A stretch of DNA of 61,287 nucleotides from Bacilli bacterium (GTDB lineage Bacteria; Bacillota; Bacilli; Bacillales; Amphibacillaceae), in assembly GCA_012518125.1 (NCBI GenBank), contig JAAYTF010000140.1, positions 1 through 61,287 of the forward strand. The letters run 5' to 3'. The position numbers and the translations under genes were made by a program. Numbering within the stretch: the first letter of the stretch is position 1; each line of letters opens with the position of its first letter. The notes beneath the pieces are model-generated. The model did no database searches. It was not told the DNA's origin and saw nothing but the letters and a program-made list of their open reading frames with translations. Shown here piece after piece: positions 19,063 through 31,683 of the stretch.

Positions 19063-22000
19063 TTGGTTGCTCATCGAGTAGTTCAGTTTGGGAAGCACCG
19101 CAAGCGCCGGAATTATGCGCGGATCAATGAAGTGTTGGAACTGCCTAACTTGATTGAAATCCAGACGTCTTCCTATCAATGGTTTTTGGAAGAAGGTTTG
19201 AAAGAGTTATTTGAAGACATTTCACCGATTGAAGATTTCACCGGCAATTTATCGTTGGAATTCATCGACTATAGTTTGGGAGAACCGAAGTATCCTGTCG
19301 AAGAAGCAAAAGAACGTGATGTCACTTACAGCGCTCCGCTCCGCGTCAAAGTTCGTCTCATCAATAACCAAACTGGCGAAGTGAAAGAACAAGAAGTGTT
19401 CATGGGCGATTTTCCTCTCATGACGGAAACAGGAACGTTCATCATCAACGGCGCCGAACGAGTCATCGTTTCACAGCTCGTCCGTTCGCCAAGCGTTTAT
19501 TATAGTGAAAAACAAGACAAAAATGGCAAAATGGGCTTGACCGCAACCGTGATCCCGAACCGCGGTGCTTGGTTGGAATATGAAACCGACTCGCGGGATG
19601 TCGTTTATGTCCGCATTGACCGCACGAGAAAGCTGCCGATTACGGTGCTCTTGCGTGCGCTCGGAATCAGCTCGGATCAAGAAATCATCGATTTGCTCGG
19701 AGATAACGAATATTTGCGCAACACGTTGGAAAAAGACAATTTGGAAACGACGGAAAAGGCGCTCCTTGAAATATACGAACGGCTTCGTCCAGGCGAGCCG
19801 CCTACGGTGGAGAATGCCAAAAGTTTATTAGAATCGCGCTTTTTCGATCCGAAACGATACGATTTGGCCCATGTCGGTCGTTATAAAACGAACAAAAAAT
19901 TGAATATCAAAGACCGTCTTTTAAACCAGACGTTAGCGGAAACGTTGGTCGACCAAGAAACAGGGGAAGTGTTGGCGGAAAAAGGCGAAAAAGTAAACCG
20001 CAAACTATTAAACAAATTGATCCCGTATCTAGAAAGCGATGAAAACAAATTAGGTTTAAAGACATTGAAACTTCAAGGAATCGTAGAAGATGAAGTAGAC
20101 ATACAGTTGATCAAAATTTTTGATCCAACGGATGAAGACGGCGAACGAGTATTGCACGTCATCAGCAATGCCAACGTCGATGAATCGATCAAACACATTA
20201 CTGCGGCCGATATCATCGCATCGATCAGCTATTTCTTCAATTTGTTGCATGGGGTCGGCAATACGGATGACATCGACCATTTAGGAAACCGCCGCTTGCG
20301 TTCAGTGGGAGAATTGTTGCAAAACCAATTCCGAATCGGTTTGTCCCGAATGGAACGCGTCGTAAGAGAAAGAATGTCGATTCAAGACATTTCGAGCATT
20401 ACACCGCAGCAGCTCATCAATATTCGTCCAGTCATTGCGGCGATCAAAGAGTTTTTTGGAAGCTCTCAATTATCGCAATTTATGGATCAGACAAACCCGT
20501 TGGCAGAGTTGACCCATAAACGCCGTTTATCTGCGCTTGGACCAGGTGGACTTACGCGAGAACGAGCTGGGATGGAAGTGCGCGACGTCCACTATTCCCA
20601 CTATGGCCGCATGTGTCCGATCGAGACGCCGGAGGGTCCGAACATCGGTTTGATCAACTCACTCTCAACGTATGCCCGTGTCAATAAATTTGGTTTCATC
20701 GAAACCCCTTACCGTCGGATCGATCCGGAAACGGGCAGAGTAACGGATGAAATCGATTATTTGACCGCTGACGAAGAAGACAATTACGTCGTTGCCCAAG
20801 CAAACGCACGCATCGACGACGAAGGCAACTTTATCGACGAAGAAGTGATTGCTCGGTTCCGCGGCGAAAACGTCATGGTGCCACGCGATCAAGTCGACTA
20901 CATGGACGTATCGCCAAAACAAGTCGTTTCAGCGGCTACGGCATGTATACCATTCTTGGAAAACGACGACTCCAACCGTGCGTTGATGGGTGCGAACATG
21001 CAGCGTCAAGCCGTTCCGCTCATCAAACCGGAAGCACCGATCGTCGGTACGGGCATGGAATATGTAGCGGGCCGCGATTCGGGTGCCGCTGTCATCTGCA
21101 AACATGACGGCATCGTCGAAAAAGTGGAAGCGCGCGAAATTGTCGTAAGAAGAATCGAGGTCGTCGATGGAAAAGAAGTGATGGGCGACACGGACACGTA
21201 CCGTTTGCAAAAATTTGTTCGTTCAAACCAGGGAACTTGTTACAACCAGCAGCCGATCGTCAAAAAAGGCGACCGCGTTGAAAAAGGCGATATACTCGCC
21301 GACGGACCTTCGATGGAAAAAGGTGAACTCGCTTTAGGGAAAAACGTGCTCGTTGCGTTTATGACTTGGGAAGGATACAACTACGAGGACGCGATCATCA
21401 TGAGCGAACGCCTCGTGAAAGACGACGTATTTACGTCGATCCATATCGAAGAGTACGAAGCCGAAGCGAGAGATACGAAACTAGGTCCGGAAGAAATTAC
21501 CCGTGACATTCCGAACGTAGGGGAAGACGCGCTGAAAAATTTGGACGAAAATGGAATTGTCCGCATCGGCGCGGAAGTAAAAGACGGAGACATCCTCGTT
21601 GGAAAAGTAACGCCTAAAGGCGTCACGGAACTGACGGCGGAAGAACGTTTGCTCCATGCGATTTTCGGCGAAAAGGCGAGAGAAGTGCGCGATACGTCGC
21701 TTAAAGTGCCGCACGGAGCAGGCGGAATTGTCCACGATGTGAAAATTTTCAACCGCGAAGACGGCGACGAATTGAAGCCTGGTGTCAATAAACTCGTCCG
21801 TGTTTATATCGTCCAGAAGCGAAAAGTTTCCGAAGGGGACAAAATGGCGGGACGGCATGGAAACAAAGGGGTCATTTCCAAATTGCTGCCGGAAGAAGAT
21901 ATGCCGTTTTTGCCGGATGGCACACCTGTCGATATCATGTTGAACCCATTGGGTGTACCTTCGCGAATGAACATCGGACAAGTGTTTGAGTTGCACTTGG

Positions 22001-22605
22001 GAATGGCGGCAAAACGCCTGGGCATCCATGTCGCATCGCCTGTTTTTGACGGCGCAAACGAACAAGACGTTTGGGATACGCTTGAAGAAGCCGGCCTGCC
22101 GAAAGAAGCCAAAACGATTCTTTACGACGGTCGTACAGGCGAGCCGTTCGATAACGAAGTGGCGGTTGGATACATGTATATGCTGAAATTGTCGCACATG
22201 GTCGACGATAAATTGCACGCACGTTCAACGGGTCCATACTCGCTCGTGACACAGCAGCCGCTCGGCGGTAAAGCGCAGTTCGGCGGACAACGTTTCGGCG
22301 AGATGGAAGTTTGGGCGCTTGAAGCATACGGTGCGGCATATACGCTGCAAGAGCTTCTCACTGTCAAATCGGACGACATCGTCGGACGTGTGAAAACATA
22401 CGAAGCGATCGTCAAAGGACAAAATGTCCCAGAACCTGGTGTGCCGGAATCATTCAAAGTTCTCATCAAAGAGCTGCAAAGCTTGGGCATGGACGTCAAA
22501 ATGCTGTCAAGTGAAGAGGAAGAAATCGATTTGCGCACGCTCGAAGAAGACGATTCCGATCAAGAAGACGCATTGAACTTGCAAGTCCAGCATGAGAAAA
22601 AGTAA
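19063..22605 (+). CDS. rpoB: RNA polymerase beta subunit
   Basis: 1180 aa with a TTG start (L-V-A-H-R...) behind AGGGGTGAAG. The rifampicin-pocket region is intact around residues 468-500 ([20 protein letters not shown], then RLSALGPGG), and the catalytic-site [15 protein letters not shown] motif is present near 925. It ends in an acidic tail ([16 protein letters not shown]), common in Bacillales. With beta-prime it forms the polymerase core. Confidence 0.98.
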   Translation: MVAHRVVQFGKHRKRRNYARINEVLELPNLIEIQTSSYQWFLEEGLKELFEDISPIEDFTGNLSLEFIDYSLGEPKYPVEEAKERDVTYSAPLRVKVRLINNQTGEVKEQEVFMGDFPLMTETGTFIINGAERVIVSQLVRSPSVYYSEKQDKNGKMGLTATVIPNRGAWLEYETDSRDVVYVRIDRTRKLPITVLLRALGISSDQEIIDLLGDNEYLRNTLEKDNLETTEKALLEIYERLRPGEPPTVENAKSLLESRFFDPKRYDLAHVGRYKTNKKLNIKDRLLNQTLAETLVDQETGEVLAEKGEKVNRKLLNKLIPYLESDENKLGLKTLKLQGIVEDEVDIQLIKIFDPTDEDGERVLHVISNANVDESIKHITAADIIASISYFFNLLHGVGNTDDIDHLGNRRLRSVGELLQNQFRIGLSRMERVVRERMSIQDISSITPQQLINIRPVIAAIKEFFGSSQLSQFMDQTNPLAELTHKRRLSALGPGGLTRERAGMEVRDVHYSHYGRMCPIETPEGPNIGLINSLSTYARVNKFGFIETPYRRIDPETGRVTDEIDYLTADEEDNYVVAQANARIDDEGNFIDEEVIARFRGENVMVPRDQVDYMDVSPKQVVSAATACIPFLENDDSNRALMGANMQRQAVPLIKPEAPIVGTGMEYVAGRDSGAAVICKHDGIVEKVEAREIVVRRIEVVDGKEVMGDTDTYRLQKFVRSNQGTCYNQQPIVKKGDRVEKGDILADGPSMEKGELALGKNVLVAFMTWEGYNYEDAIIMSERLVKDDVFTSIHIEEYEAEARDTKLGPEEITRDIPNVGEDALKNLDENGIVRIGAEVKDGDILVGKVTPKGVTELTAEERLLHAIFGEKAREVRDTSLKVPHGAGGIVHDVKIFNREDGDELKPGVNKLVRVYIVQKRKVSEGDKMAGRHGNKGVISKLLPEEDMPFLPDGTPVDIMLNPLGVPSRMNIGQVFELHLGMAAKRLGIHVASPVFDGANEQDVWDTLEEAGLPKEAKTILYDGRTGEPFDNEVAVGYMYMLKLSHMVDDKLHARSTGPYSLVTQQPLGGKAQFGGQRFGEMEVWALEAYGAAYTLQELLTVKSDDIVGRVKTYEAIVKGQNVPEPGVPESFKVLIKELQSLGMDVKMLSSEEEEIDLRTLEEDDSDQEDALNLQVQHEKK

Positions 22606-22606
22606 A

Positions 22607-22636
22607 GTGGAAAAGGTCGCATGCGGCCTTTTCCAC
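22607..22636 (+). other. rpoB-rpoC intergenic hairpin without T-tract
   Basis: GTGGAAAAGG (22607-22616) pairs perfectly with CCTTTTCCAC (22627-22636), and GCATGC in the loop can extend it. No T-tract follows, so it is more likely a processing, stability or translational-balance element than a terminator. Confidence 0.55.
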
Positions 22637-22686
22637 ATCTCTAACCTTGCCAACAATAGGACGTTAATTTACGGGAGGTAAAGCCC

Positions 22687-25600
22687 TTGATTGATTTGAA
22701 CAATTTTGAATTTATGAAGATCGGTTTGGCCTCGCCAGAGAAGATTCGCTCATGGTCATACGGTGAAGTGAAAAAACCGGAAACGATCAACTATCGTACG
22801 TTGAAACCGGAAAAAGACGGCCTTTTCTGTGAACGCATTTTCGGTCCGACGAAAGACTGGGAATGCCATTGCGGAAAATATAAACGTGTTCGTTACAAGG
22901 GCGTCGTATGTGACCGTTGCGGTGTGGAAGTGACGAAATCCAAAGTGCGTCGTGAGCGCATGGGGCACATTGAACTTGCCGCGCCAGTTTCGCATATTTG
23001 GTATTTCAAAGGGATTCCTAGCCGCATGGGGCTCATTTTGGATATGTCGCCGCGTGCATTGGAGGAAATTTTGTACTTTGCGGCATACGTCGTGACAGAT
23101 CCGGGTAACACCCGTTTAGAGAAGAAACAGTTGCTTTCCGAAAGAGAATACCGTCAGTTGGTTGAAAAATACGGCAACGAATTCAAGGCGGAAATGGGCG
23201 CCGAAGCGATCCGCAAATTGTTGCAAGACATCGATTTGGATAAAGAAGTAAAAGAATTGAAAGAAGAATTGAAGACGGTGCAAGGGCAAAGAAGAACGCG
23301 TGCCATCCGCCGCCTTGAAGTGTTGGAGGCATTCCGCAATTCCGGAAACAAGCCGGAATGGATGATTTTGGATGTGCTTCCGGTCATCCCGCCGGAAATC
23401 CGCCCGATGGTCCAATTGGACGGTGGCAGATTTGCAACTTCAGACTTAAACGACTTATACCGCCGCGTCATCAACCGTAACAACCGTTTGAAACGACTCC
23501 TTGAATTAGGGGCGCCAAGCATCATCGTCCAAAACGAAAAACGGATGCTTCAAGAAGCGGTCGACGCGCTCATTGACAATGGCCGCCGCGGACGCCCGGT
23601 GACCGGACCAGGAAACAGACCGCTCAAATCGCTATCACATATGTTAAAAGGGAAGCAAGGACGCTTCCGCCAAAACTTGCTCGGTAAACGGGTCGACTAT
23701 TCAGGTCGTTCCGTCATCATCGTTGGTCCGAAGTTGAAAATGTATCAGTGCGGATTGCCGAAAGAAATGGCGTTGGAATTGTTCAAGCCGTTTATCATGC
23801 GCGAATTGGTCGGCAGAAACATCGCGCATAACATCAAATCGGCAAAACGGATGATCGAACGAGTCCACCCTGAAGTATGGGACGTTCTCGAAGATATCAT
23901 CAAAGAGCATCCGGTCTTGTTGAACCGCGCTCCGACATTGCACCGTTTAGGTATTCAAGCGTTTGAACCGACGCTTGTTGAAGGTAGAGCGATTCGTCTG
24001 CATCCACTCGTCTGTACTGCTTACAATGCGGACTTTGACGGTGACCAAATGGCGGTGCACGTACCGCTCTCTGCTGAAGCGCAAGCGGAAGCGAGAATTT
24101 TGATGCTTGCGACACATAACATTTTGAACCCGAAAGATGGAAAACCGGTCGTTACACCTTCACAAGACATGGTGTTAGGTAACTACTACTTGACGATGGA
24201 GACGCCTGGCGCCATCGGTGAAGGCATGATCTTCAAAGATCCGAACGAAGCGATCATCGCCTATCGCAATGGTTATGTCCATTTGCATACGCGCATCGCT
24301 GTTCGGGCGAGCAGTTTGAACAACCCGACATTCACCGAAGAACAAAACAAGAAACTGTTGATCACAACTGTCGGAAAGTTGATATTCAACGAAATCATCC
24401 CGGATTCTTTCCCTTATATCAACGAACCGACGAAGTACAACGTAGAGGTGGCAACGCCGGATAAATACTTCGTTGACCCAAGCATCGATGTCAAAGAAGA
24501 AATTAAAAACCGCGACATCGTGCCGCCATTTAAAAAAGGCATCTTAGGTGATATCATCGCTCGCGTGTTTAACAAGTACAAGACGAGCGAAACGTCAAAA
24601 ATGTTGGACCGGATGAAAGACTTAGGCTTCCACTATTCAACGAAAGCTGGAATTACCGTAAGCATCTCGGATATCGTCGTTTTGCCGCATAAGCAGGAAT
24701 TGTTGGATGAAGCGCAGAAGAAAGTCGATACGGTCCAAAGACAATTCAGAAGAGGTTTGATTACGGAAGAGGAACGATACAACCGCGTCATTTCAATCTG
24801 GACGGAAACAAGAGAAGCAATCCAAAATCAGTTAATGAAAACGTTGGATCGCAAAAACCCTCTCTACATGATGAGCGACTCAGGTGCAAGAGGGAACCCG
24901 TCCAACTACACGCAGCTTGCAGGAATGCGCGGACTCATGGCAAACCCTGCCGGAAAGATTATCGAATTGCCGATCAAATCCAGCTTCAGAGAAGGCTTAT
25001 CGGTGCTTGAGTATTTCATTTCGACGCACGGAGCGCGTAAAGGTCTCGCTGATACAGCGTTAAAGACGGCGGACTCAGGATATTTGACGCGCCGCTTGGT
25101 AGACGTTGCGCAAGATGTAATCGTGCGCGAAGAAGATTGTCAGACAGATCGCGGCATCAAAGTAACGGAATTGGCGGTAGGTTCCGAAATGATCGAGCCG
25201 CTTTATGACCGCTTGGTCGGACGTACTGCATTTGAAACGGTCGTTCATCCGGAAACGGGCGAAGTGATCGTTGAACGCAACGAATTGATCAACGAAGACC
25301 AGGCGAAAGCGATTGTTGAAGCTGGCATTGAAGAAGTCGTCATCCGTTCCGTGTTTACCTGCAACACGAAGCACGGTGTGTGCGTGAAATGCTACGGCCG
25401 GAACTTGGCGACCGGTCAAGAAGTGGAAGTTGGGGAAGCGGTCGGTATCATTGCGGCACAATCGATCGGAGAACCTGGAACACAGTTGACGATGCGTACG
25501 TTCCATACAGGTGGTGTTGCAGGAGACGACATCACGCAAGGTTTGCCGCGTATTCAAGAGCTGTTTGAAGCACGCAACCCGAAAGGCAAAGCAGTGATCA

Positions 25601-26292
25601 GCGAAATCGACGGTACGGTGGTCGATATCGTCAACAGCCGCGATAAACGTGAAGTGATCGTTGAAAGCGACGTAGAAACAGTCGAATATCAAGTGCCATA
25701 CAACGCCCGTCTAAAAGTGGCGGTAGGCGATGAAGTGGAAGCGGGGCAAGAACTGACAGAAGGTCCAATCGACCCGAAAGAGTTGCTGCGCGTAAAAGGC
25801 GTCGAAGGCGTCCAAAACTACTTGTTGCGCGAAGTGCAGCGAGTCTACCGCATGCAAGGGGTGGAAATTGGCGACAAACACATCGAAGTGATGGTAAGGC
25901 AAATGCTCCGCAAAGTGAAAATTTTAGAGTCCGGAGATACGGACGTGCTGCCAGGATCGCTCGTGGAATTGCACCGTTTCAAAGAAATCAACAACGAAGT
26001 ATTGAAGAAAGGGCTGCAGCCGGCGGTCGGCGAACCTGTCTTGCTTGGAATTACGAAAGCCTCGCTTGAAACGGAATCGTTCTTATCCGCGGCATCGTTC
26101 CAAGAAACGACACGTGTGTTGACCGACGCCGCCATCAAAGGAAAAACCGATCCATTGCTCGGTCTAAAAGAAAACGTCATTATCGGAAAGCTGATCCCGG
26201 CAGGAACGGGAATGCAAAGGTACCGCAAAATCAAATCAGAGCTGATCCGTCCAGAAACGCAGGAAGAAGACGAAGTGGAAGTGTCCAACTGA
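22687..26292 (+). CDS. rpoC: RNA polymerase beta-prime subunit
   Basis: 1201 aa with a TTG start behind ACGGGAGGTAAAGCCC. The N-terminal zinc finger is visible ([20 protein letters not shown], residues 60-79), the Mg-binding NADFDGDQM motif lies near 447, and the second zinc site (CNTKHGVC...C) is near 890. It is catalytic with beta. A 13-bp hairpin follows the gene. Confidence 0.98.
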   Translation: MIDLNNFEFMKIGLASPEKIRSWSYGEVKKPETINYRTLKPEKDGLFCERIFGPTKDWECHCGKYKRVRYKGVVCDRCGVEVTKSKVRRERMGHIELAAPVSHIWYFKGIPSRMGLILDMSPRALEEILYFAAYVVTDPGNTRLEKKQLLSEREYRQLVEKYGNEFKAEMGAEAIRKLLQDIDLDKEVKELKEELKTVQGQRRTRAIRRLEVLEAFRNSGNKPEWMILDVLPVIPPEIRPMVQLDGGRFATSDLNDLYRRVINRNNRLKRLLELGAPSIIVQNEKRMLQEAVDALIDNGRRGRPVTGPGNRPLKSLSHMLKGKQGRFRQNLLGKRVDYSGRSVIIVGPKLKMYQCGLPKEMALELFKPFIMRELVGRNIAHNIKSAKRMIERVHPEVWDVLEDIIKEHPVLLNRAPTLHRLGIQAFEPTLVEGRAIRLHPLVCTAYNADFDGDQMAVHVPLSAEAQAEARILMLATHNILNPKDGKPVVTPSQDMVLGNYYLTMETPGAIGEGMIFKDPNEAIIAYRNGYVHLHTRIAVRASSLNNPTFTEEQNKKLLITTVGKLIFNEIIPDSFPYINEPTKYNVEVATPDKYFVDPSIDVKEEIKNRDIVPPFKKGILGDIIARVFNKYKTSETSKMLDRMKDLGFHYSTKAGITVSISDIVVLPHKQELLDEAQKKVDTVQRQFRRGLITEEERYNRVISIWTETREAIQNQLMKTLDRKNPLYMMSDSGARGNPSNYTQLAGMRGLMANPAGKIIELPIKSSFREGLSVLEYFISTHGARKGLADTALKTADSGYLTRRLVDVAQDVIVREEDCQTDRGIKVTELAVGSEMIEPLYDRLVGRTAFETVVHPETGEVIVERNELINEDQAKAIVEAGIEEVVIRSVFTCNTKHGVCVKCYGRNLATGQEVEVGEAVGIIAAQSIGEPGTQLTMRTFHTGGVAGDDITQGLPRIQELFEARNPKGKAVISEIDGTVVDIVNSRDKREVIVESDVETVEYQVPYNARLKVAVGDEVEAGQELTEGPIDPKELLRVKGVEGVQNYLLREVQRVYRMQGVEIGDKHIEVMVRQMLRKVKILESGDTDVLPGSLVELHRFKEINNEVLKKGLQPAVGEPVLLGITKASLETESFLSAASFQETTRVLTDAAIKGKTDPLLGLKENVIIGKLIPAGTGMQRYRKIKSELIRPETQEEDEVEVSN

Positions 26293-26325
26293 TTCCACCC
26301 CAAATGTTAAGCGGTCAAATTCGAT

Positions 26326-26370
26326 CGATGCCAATCTGCCTTTGTCAGATTGGCATCGGTCTTATCTTCT
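26326..26370 (+). terminator. rpoBC terminator
   Basis: Perfect 13-bp stem, 26326-26338 with 26346-26358, around CCTTTGT. The tail GGTCTTATCTTCTT is U-rich but interrupted, so efficiency may be moderate. Confidence 0.78.
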
Positions 26371-26432
26371 TAAATGCCAAACAGTTCGATTTCGAAATGG
26401 AAAAAGTGGCACAAGAATTGATTTATATATAA

Positions 26433-26461
26433 TTGACAACGATTAGAGAAAGTGTTAATAT
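26433..26461 (+). promoter_or_regulatory. Promoter of the rplGB-str operon
   Basis: TTGACA 26433-26438, a 17-bp spacer and TAATAT 26456-26461, located 45 nt before the L7Ae-like gene. Confidence 0.78.
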
Positions 26462-26505
26462 ATTTTAGGTGTTTCTGGAATACACTTCGCATTGGAGGTT
26501 ATTCC

Positions 26506-26757
26506 ATGCCATACGATCGAGTGAAGCAACTTCAGTCGCGGTTGATCATCGGTTTAAAGCAAACGCTAAAAGCGATGAAAAACGGCGAAGTTGAAGAAGT
26601 GTTCATCGCTGCGGATGCCGATCGCCACATCACGGATCAAGTGGTGGAATTGGCGAAAGAACTAAACATTCCGTACACTGAAGTTGACTCAAAAACGAAA
26701 CTGGGCGAGGCTTGCGGCATCGATGTCGATGCATCTACTGTCGCGGTCAAAAAGTAA
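26506..26757 (+). CDS. rplGB: L7Ae-family K-turn RNA-binding protein (YbxF-like)
   Basis: 83 aa. Short L7Ae/L30e fold: GLKQTLKAMKNGEVEEVFIAAD (described as residues 12-33) and the C-terminal LGEACGIDVDASTVAV. B. subtilis YbxF binds kink-turn RNAs. Start ATG 26506 follows TTGGAGGTTATTCC; the frame is open further up without such a site. It lies just before rpsL, as in other Bacillales. Confidence 0.93.
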   Translation: MPYDRVKQLQSRLIIGLKQTLKAMKNGEVEEVFIAADADRHITDQVVELAKELNIPYTEVDSKTKLGEACGIDVDASTVAVKK

Positions 26758-26956
26758 ACCATTCTTTTTAGCAAAAATGAACCACCTGGATATGTGGGTA
26801 AAGACGGCCCGGTTCGATCATGTGAAAAACGGCGTTCAAATATTCACCCGATGAATATTTGAAACATATAGTAATACTTGTGGGATTTACATCGCATAAG
26901 TTTACGCCATTTTACATTTGGTTATATTTTTATGTAGACGGAAGGGAGGAAGACTG
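26758..26956 (+). promoter_or_regulatory. Structured rpsL leader
   Basis: This 199-base gap contains GAACCACCTGG near 26779 with a possible partner CCCGGTTC near 26809, and a perfect 12-bp hairpin TTCAAATATTCA (26835-26846)/TGAATATTTGAA (26852-26863) with loop CCCGA. No T-tract follows, so it is not a simple terminator. It may serve as an autoregulatory leader for the str operon (S12 or S7 binding), which is inference. Confidence 0.5.
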
Positions 26957-27370
26957 ATGCCTACAATCAACCAATTGATCAGAAAAGGGAGAAAAAGCAA
27001 AACGAAAAAATCACAATCTCCTGCATTGAACCGTGGATACAACACGTTCAAAAAACGTTTCACAAAAGTAAATTCGCCGCAAAAACGCGGTGTTTGTACG
27101 AGAGTTGGGACGCTCACTCCGAAAAAACCTAACTCAGCATTGCGTAAATACGCCCGTGTACGTTTATCCAACAACATGGAAGTGACAGCGTACATCCCGG
27201 GAATCGGCCACAACTTGCAAGAACACAGCGTGGTGTTGATTCGCGGCGGCCGTGTTAAAGACTTGCCAGGTGTGCGTTATCATATCGTACGTGGAGCGCT
27301 TGACACGGCAGGCGTTGAAGGCCGTAAGCAAGGCCGTTCTAAATACGGTACGAAAAAACCGAAAGAATAA
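26957..27370 (+). CDS. rpsL: Ribosomal protein S12
   Basis: 137 aa starting [12 protein letters not shown] behind AAGGGAGGAAGACTG. The decoding-site loop [11 protein letters not shown] and the [11 protein letters not shown] loop are wild type at the lysines linked to streptomycin resistance. It is the first gene of rpsL-rpsG-fusA-tuf. Confidence 0.97.
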   Translation: MPTINQLIRKGRKSKTKKSQSPALNRGYNTFKKRFTKVNSPQKRGVCTRVGTLTPKKPNSALRKYARVRLSNNMEVTAYIPGIGHNLQEHSVVLIRGGRVKDLPGVRYHIVRGALDTAGVEGRKQGRSKYGTKKPKE

Positions 27371-27408
27371 TAGCGATATAAAACCGAAACAAGAAAGGAG
27401 GATTTTGA

Positions 27409-27879
27409 ATGCCTCGTAAAGGACCGGTACCAAAAAGAGACGTATTGCCAGATCCGGTGTACAACTCGAAACTCGTTACACGTATGATCAACCAAATCAT
27501 GATTGATGGAAAAAAAGGAAAAGCGCAAAAAATCTTATACAGCGCATTCGATATCATCAAAGAAAAAACAGGTCAAGACCCGATGGAAGTATTTGAACAA
27601 GCAATGAAAAATGTCATGCCTGTTCTTGAAGTCAGAGCTCGACGAGTTGGAGGTTCGAACTATCAAGTTCCGATGGAAGTTCGCCCTGAACGTCGTCAAA
27701 CATTAGGTCTTCGCTTCCTCGTTCAATACGCGCGCGAACGCGGCGAAAAAACGATGGAAGAAAGGCTCGCAAATGAAATATTGGATGCTTCAAACAATAC
27801 AGGCGGCGCTGTAAGAAAGAAAGAAGAATTGCACAAGATGGCCGAAGCAAACAAAGCTTTTGCGCACTATCGCTGGTGA
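27409..27879 (+). CDS. rpsG: Ribosomal protein S7
   Basis: 156 aa, helical head protein that nucleates assembly of the 30S head at the E site. Start [16 protein letters not shown] behind AAAGGAGG. It is 36 nt upstream of fusA. Confidence 0.97.
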   Translation: MPRKGPVPKRDVLPDPVYNSKLVTRMINQIMIDGKKGKAQKILYSAFDIIKEKTGQDPMEVFEQAMKNVMPVLEVRARRVGGSNYQVPMEVRPERRQTLGLRFLVQYARERGEKTMEERLANEILDASNNTGGAVRKKEELHKMAEANKAFAHYRW

Positions 27880-27915
27880 TAAAAATTTTTGTTTCGAAAG
27901 GAAGGAGAAAAAAGT

Positions 27916-29994
27916 ATGCCTAGAGAGTTCTCCTTGGAAAAGACACGCAACATTGGAATCATGGCGCACATTGACGCTGGAAAGACGACGACAACGGAAC
28001 GCATCCTTTTCTATACAGGGCGCATCCATAAAGTTGGGGAAACGCACGAAGGTGCGTCACAGATGGACTGGATGGAGCAGGAGCAAGAACGGGGCATCAC
28101 GATTACGTCGGCTGCAACGACTGCTCAATGGAAAGGCCATCGCATCAACATCATTGATACTCCTGGGCACGTAGACTTCACGGTTGAAGTTGAAAGATCA
28201 TTGCGTGTACTCGATGGTGCGATCACCGTGCTCGATGCGCAATCTGGTGTTGAGCCGCAAACGGAAACGGTATGGCGTCAAGCAACGACATACGGTGTTC
28301 CGCGAATCGTATTTGTAAATAAAATGGATAAAGTCGGCGCAGACTTCTTATATGCGACAAAAACCGTCAAAGACCGCTTAGGTGCCAATGCAGTCCCGGT
28401 CCAATTGCCGATCGGCGCTGAAGATCAGTTTGAGGGAATCATCGACCTGGTTGAAATGCACGCCATCTACTACAAAGACGAAATGGGAACAGAAATGGAA
28501 CCGACAGAAATTCCTGACGAACTGAAAGACCAAGCGGAAGAATTGCGCAATGAATTGATCGAAGCTGTAGCAGACTACGACGAAGACATCATGATGAAAT
28601 ATCTCGAAGGGGAAGAAATCACTGTCGATGAATTGAAAGCGGCGATTCGTAAAGCGACATTGAGCGTCGAATTTTATCCGGTATTCTGCGGTTCAGCATT
28701 CAAAAACCGCGGTGTTCAGTTGTTGTTGGATGGTGTCGTCGATTATCTGCCGGCTCCTATAGATATTCCAGCTATTAAAGGTGTCGTGCCAGGTACGGAA
28801 GAAGAAATAGAACGCAAAGCTGACGACAACGAACCATTCGCGGCGTTGGCGTTCAAAGTAATGACAGACCCATATGTTGGTAAATTGACGTTCTTCCGTG
28901 TCTATTCGGGAACTTTGAAATCAGGTTCTTACGTACTTAACTCAGTGAAAAACAAGAAAGAACGAATTGGGCGCATCCTACAAATGCACGCGAACCACCG
29001 CGAAGAAATCGACGAGATTTACTGCGGCGATATCGCAGCGGCTGTGGGATTGAAAGATACGAGTACCGGAGATACATTGTGCGATGAAAAGCATCCGGTT
29101 ATATTAGAATCAATGGAATTCCCTGAGCCGGTCATTTCGGTAGCGATTGAACCGAAGACGAAAGCGGACCAAGACAAAATGGGTATCGCCCTCGGCAAGT
29201 TGCAAGAAGAAGACCCTACATTCACGGCGGAAACAGATCCTGAAACCGGTCAAACGATCATTTCAGGTATGGGTGAATTGCACTTGGACGTTATCGTCGA
29301 TCGCTTAAAACGCGAATTCAAAGTCGAAGCGAACGTCGGTGCACCGCAAGTTGCTTACCGTGAAACGTTCCGCAAAGAAGCGGAAGTCGAAGGTAAGTTC
29401 ATTCGTCAGTCTGGTGGACGTGGACAGTACGGACACGTTTGGATCCGTTTCAGCCCGAATGAACAAGGCAAAGGGTTCGAATTTGTCGACAGCATCGTCG
29501 GCGGCGTGGTTCCGCGCGAATACATCCCTTCCGTTGAACAAGGAATCAAGGAAGCGATGGAATCAGGTGTGCTTGCAGGTTATCCGCTCATTGACATCAA
29601 AGCGGAACTTTACGACGGAAGCTACCACGAAGTCGACTCGAGCGAAATGGCGTTTAAGATCGCTGCATCAATGGCACTTAGAGCAGCGAAAGACAAATGT
29701 GATCCGGTATTGCTTGAACCGATCATGAAAGTGGAGATCGTCATTCCGGAAGAATACATGGGAGACATCATTGGCGACATCACTTCACGCCGTGGAAGAG
29801 TCGATGGAATGGAAGCAAGAGGCAACGCGCAGCTTGTCAGAGCGTTCGTGCCACTTGCGGAAATGTTCGGATACGCAACAGCATTGCGTTCCAACACGCA
29901 AGGTCGAGGAACGTACACGATGGTATTCGATCATTACGCAGAAGTTCCGAAGTCCATTGCGGATGAAATCATCAAGAAACATGCTGGAGAGTAA
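27916..29994 (+). CDS. fusA: Elongation factor G
   Basis: 692 aa. The GTPase domain has G1 [12 protein letters not shown] (about residues 17-28), G3 DTPGHVDF and G4 NKMDKVGAD; domains II-V follow, including the domain IV tip that enters the A site. It drives translocation. Start ATG 27916 lies behind GAAGGAGAAAA; an in-frame ATG at 27889 precedes that site and is less likely. Confidence 0.98.
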   Translation: MPREFSLEKTRNIGIMAHIDAGKTTTTERILFYTGRIHKVGETHEGASQMDWMEQEQERGITITSAATTAQWKGHRINIIDTPGHVDFTVEVERSLRVLDGAITVLDAQSGVEPQTETVWRQATTYGVPRIVFVNKMDKVGADFLYATKTVKDRLGANAVPVQLPIGAEDQFEGIIDLVEMHAIYYKDEMGTEMEPTEIPDELKDQAEELRNELIEAVADYDEDIMMKYLEGEEITVDELKAAIRKATLSVEFYPVFCGSAFKNRGVQLLLDGVVDYLPAPIDIPAIKGVVPGTEEEIERKADDNEPFAALAFKVMTDPYVGKLTFFRVYSGTLKSGSYVLNSVKNKKERIGRILQMHANHREEIDEIYCGDIAAAVGLKDTSTGDTLCDEKHPVILESMEFPEPVISVAIEPKTKADQDKMGIALGKLQEEDPTFTAETDPETGQTIISGMGELHLDVIVDRLKREFKVEANVGAPQVAYRETFRKEAEVEGKFIRQSGGRGQYGHVWIRFSPNEQGKGFEFVDSIVGGVVPREYIPSVEQGIKEAMESGVLAGYPLIDIKAELYDGSYHEVDSSEMAFKIAASMALRAAKDKCDPVLLEPIMKVEIVIPEEYMGDIIGDITSRRGRVDGMEARGNAQLVRAFVPLAEMFGYATALRSNTQGRGTYTMVFDHYAEVPKSIADEIIKKHAGE

Positions 29995-30081
29995 GCGGAG
30001 CTTTGAAAAGACGATAATTAATTAACAACTAAGATGAACTTAGTTATAATAAAAATGTAAATCATTAAGGAGGAAAAATAA

Positions 30082-31272
30082 ATGGCTAAAGAAAAGTTTG
30101 ACCGTTCAAAACCACACGTTAACATTGGTACTTTGGGACACGTTGACCATGGTAAAACGACGTTGACTGCAGCAATCACTCACGTCATGAACAAAGTTTA
30201 CGGTACTGGTGAAGCGAAAGCTTACGACGAAATCGACGGAGCACCAGAAGAAAAAGAACGTGGAATCACAATCGCAACTTCACACGTCGAGTACGAAACA
30301 GACAAGCGCCACTATGCACACGTTGACTGTCCAGGACACGCTGACTACGTGAAAAACATGATCACGGGTGCAGCGCAAATGGACGGTGCAATCTTGGTCG
30401 TTTCAGCTGCAGACGGTCCAATGCCACAAACTCGTGAGCACATTCTTTTGTCACGTAACGTTGGCGTGCCAGCATTCGTCGTATTCTTGAACAAAGTTGA
30501 CATGGTTGACGACGAAGAATTGTTAGAACTTGTTGAAATGGAAGTTCGTGAGCTTCTTTCTGAATATGATTTCCCTGGAGACGAAATTCCGGTAATCAGA
30601 GGTTCAGCTCTTAAAGCTCTTGAAGGAGATCCAGAATACGAAGAAAAAATCGTTGAATTGATGAAAGCTGTCGACGAATACATTCCACTTCCACAACGTG
30701 AAACTGACAAACCATTTATGATGCCAGTTGAGGACGTATTCTCCATCACTGGTCGTGGAACAGTAGCTACAGGTCGTGTTGAACGTGGACGTCTCGAAGT
30801 AGGAAACGAAGTTGAAATCATCGGTTTGACTGAAGAACCAAAGAAAACAACGGTTACTGGAATCGAAATGTTCCGCAAGCTTTTGGATTATGCTGAAGCT
30901 GGGGACAACATTGGTGCATTGCTTCGCGGTATCAGCCGTGACGAAGTAAGCCGCGGACAAGTTTTGGCTGAACCTGGTTCAATTACTCCACATACAAAGT
31001 TCGAAGCGGAAGTTTACGTATTGTCAAAAGAAGAAGGTGGACGTCATACACCATTCTTCTCAAACTACCGTCCGCAGTTCTACTTCCGTACGACGGACGT
31101 AACTGGCGTTGTTAAGTTGCCTGAAGGCGTAGAAATGGTCATGCCTGGTGACAACGTCGAGATGACGGTAGAACTTATTTCGCCAATCGCGATTGAAGAA
31201 GGGACTCGCTTCTCCATTCGTGAAGGTGGACGCACAGTAGGTTCAGGCGTCGTAACAAAAATCATCGAGTAA
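30082..31272 (+). CDS. tuf: Elongation factor Tu
   Basis: 396 aa. G1 GHVDHGKTT near residue 19, [16 protein letters not shown] and NKVDMVDD motifs; domains II and III complete. It delivers aminoacyl-tRNA. RBS is TTAAGGAGG. Third-position base usage is noticeably T/A richer than in the neighbours, in line with codon selection in very highly expressed genes. A terminator follows. Confidence 0.98.
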   Translation: MAKEKFDRSKPHVNIGTLGHVDHGKTTLTAAITHVMNKVYGTGEAKAYDEIDGAPEEKERGITIATSHVEYETDKRHYAHVDCPGHADYVKNMITGAAQMDGAILVVSAADGPMPQTREHILLSRNVGVPAFVVFLNKVDMVDDEELLELVEMEVRELLSEYDFPGDEIPVIRGSALKALEGDPEYEEKIVELMKAVDEYIPLPQRETDKPFMMPVEDVFSITGRGTVATGRVERGRLEVGNEVEIIGLTEEPKKTTVTGIEMFRKLLDYAEAGDNIGALLRGISRDEVSRGQVLAEPGSITPHTKFEAEVYVLSKEEGGRHTPFFSNYRPQFYFRTTDVTGVVKLPEGVEMVMPGDNVEMTVELISPIAIEEGTRFSIREGGRTVGSGVVTKIIE

Positions 31273-31286
31273 TGAACGTAATGAAC

Positions 31287-31332
31287 AAAGCTAGGCTCTC
31301 CGGGTGTTCGCACCAAGCCTAGCTTTATTTTT
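31287..31332 (+). terminator. tuf terminator
   Basis: Outer stem AAAGCTAGGCT (31287-31297)/AGCCTAGCTTT (31316-31326) with an inner GGTG-TTCG-CACC hairpin (31303-31314), followed by TATTTTTGG. It separates the str operon from the S10 operon. The segment 31333-31456 holds no recognisable gene. Confidence 0.9.
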
Positions 31333-31456
31333 GGTTTGCAAGGCGAAGAACTTGGCGACAATAGGAATATGTAAAAACGGATCGTCATGGAAAGGAATGG
31401 GTTCGGAAAACACGGTGATGAACCGCGAAAAATCGCATAGAACCTATGGATATCAC

Positions 31457-31485
31457 TTGCAAACTAAGGTTAATGTTTGTATAAT
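31457..31485 (+). promoter_or_regulatory. S10 operon promoter
   Basis: TTGCAA 31457-31462, a 17-bp spacer and TATAAT 31480-31485. This should drive the long cluster from rpsJ. The leader before rpsJ is then about 190 nt. Confidence 0.83.
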
Positions 31486-31597
31486 ATATAATCGTGCAAT
31501 CGTATACGCACGCTGAAAAAAGATTGGTTTTTCACGGAAAAGAACGGACATTTCCGCAAGAAAAGCCGTCTTTTCATTGCGATGAAGTGAGAGGTTG

Positions 31598-31628
31598 TCA
31601 GTTGTTTTTTTGCCATGGAAACAACTGA
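31598..31628 (+). other. Hairpin in the S10 operon leader
   Basis: TCAGTTGTTT (31598-31607) pairs perfectly with AAACAACTGA (31619-31628). It sits about 55 nt before rpsJ in the untranslated leader and lacks a following T-tract. A role in L4-type or other autoregulation is possible but not shown by sequence. Confidence 0.45.
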
Positions 31629-31683
31629 GAAATTTTCACGGAGTATGTCTATTTTTTAAAATGGGCGAAAAGGAGGGGAAAGA

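Noticed and set aside
21481-22218. 245-codon minus-strand ORF inside rpoB
   Set aside because: It is the codon-bias shadow of rpoB, with an implausible His/Phe/Arg-rich composition and no ribosome site.
31304-31516. 70-codon ORF between tuf and rpsJ
   Set aside because: It starts within the tuf terminator, crosses the S10 promoter, has no ribosome site and no recognisable similarity.
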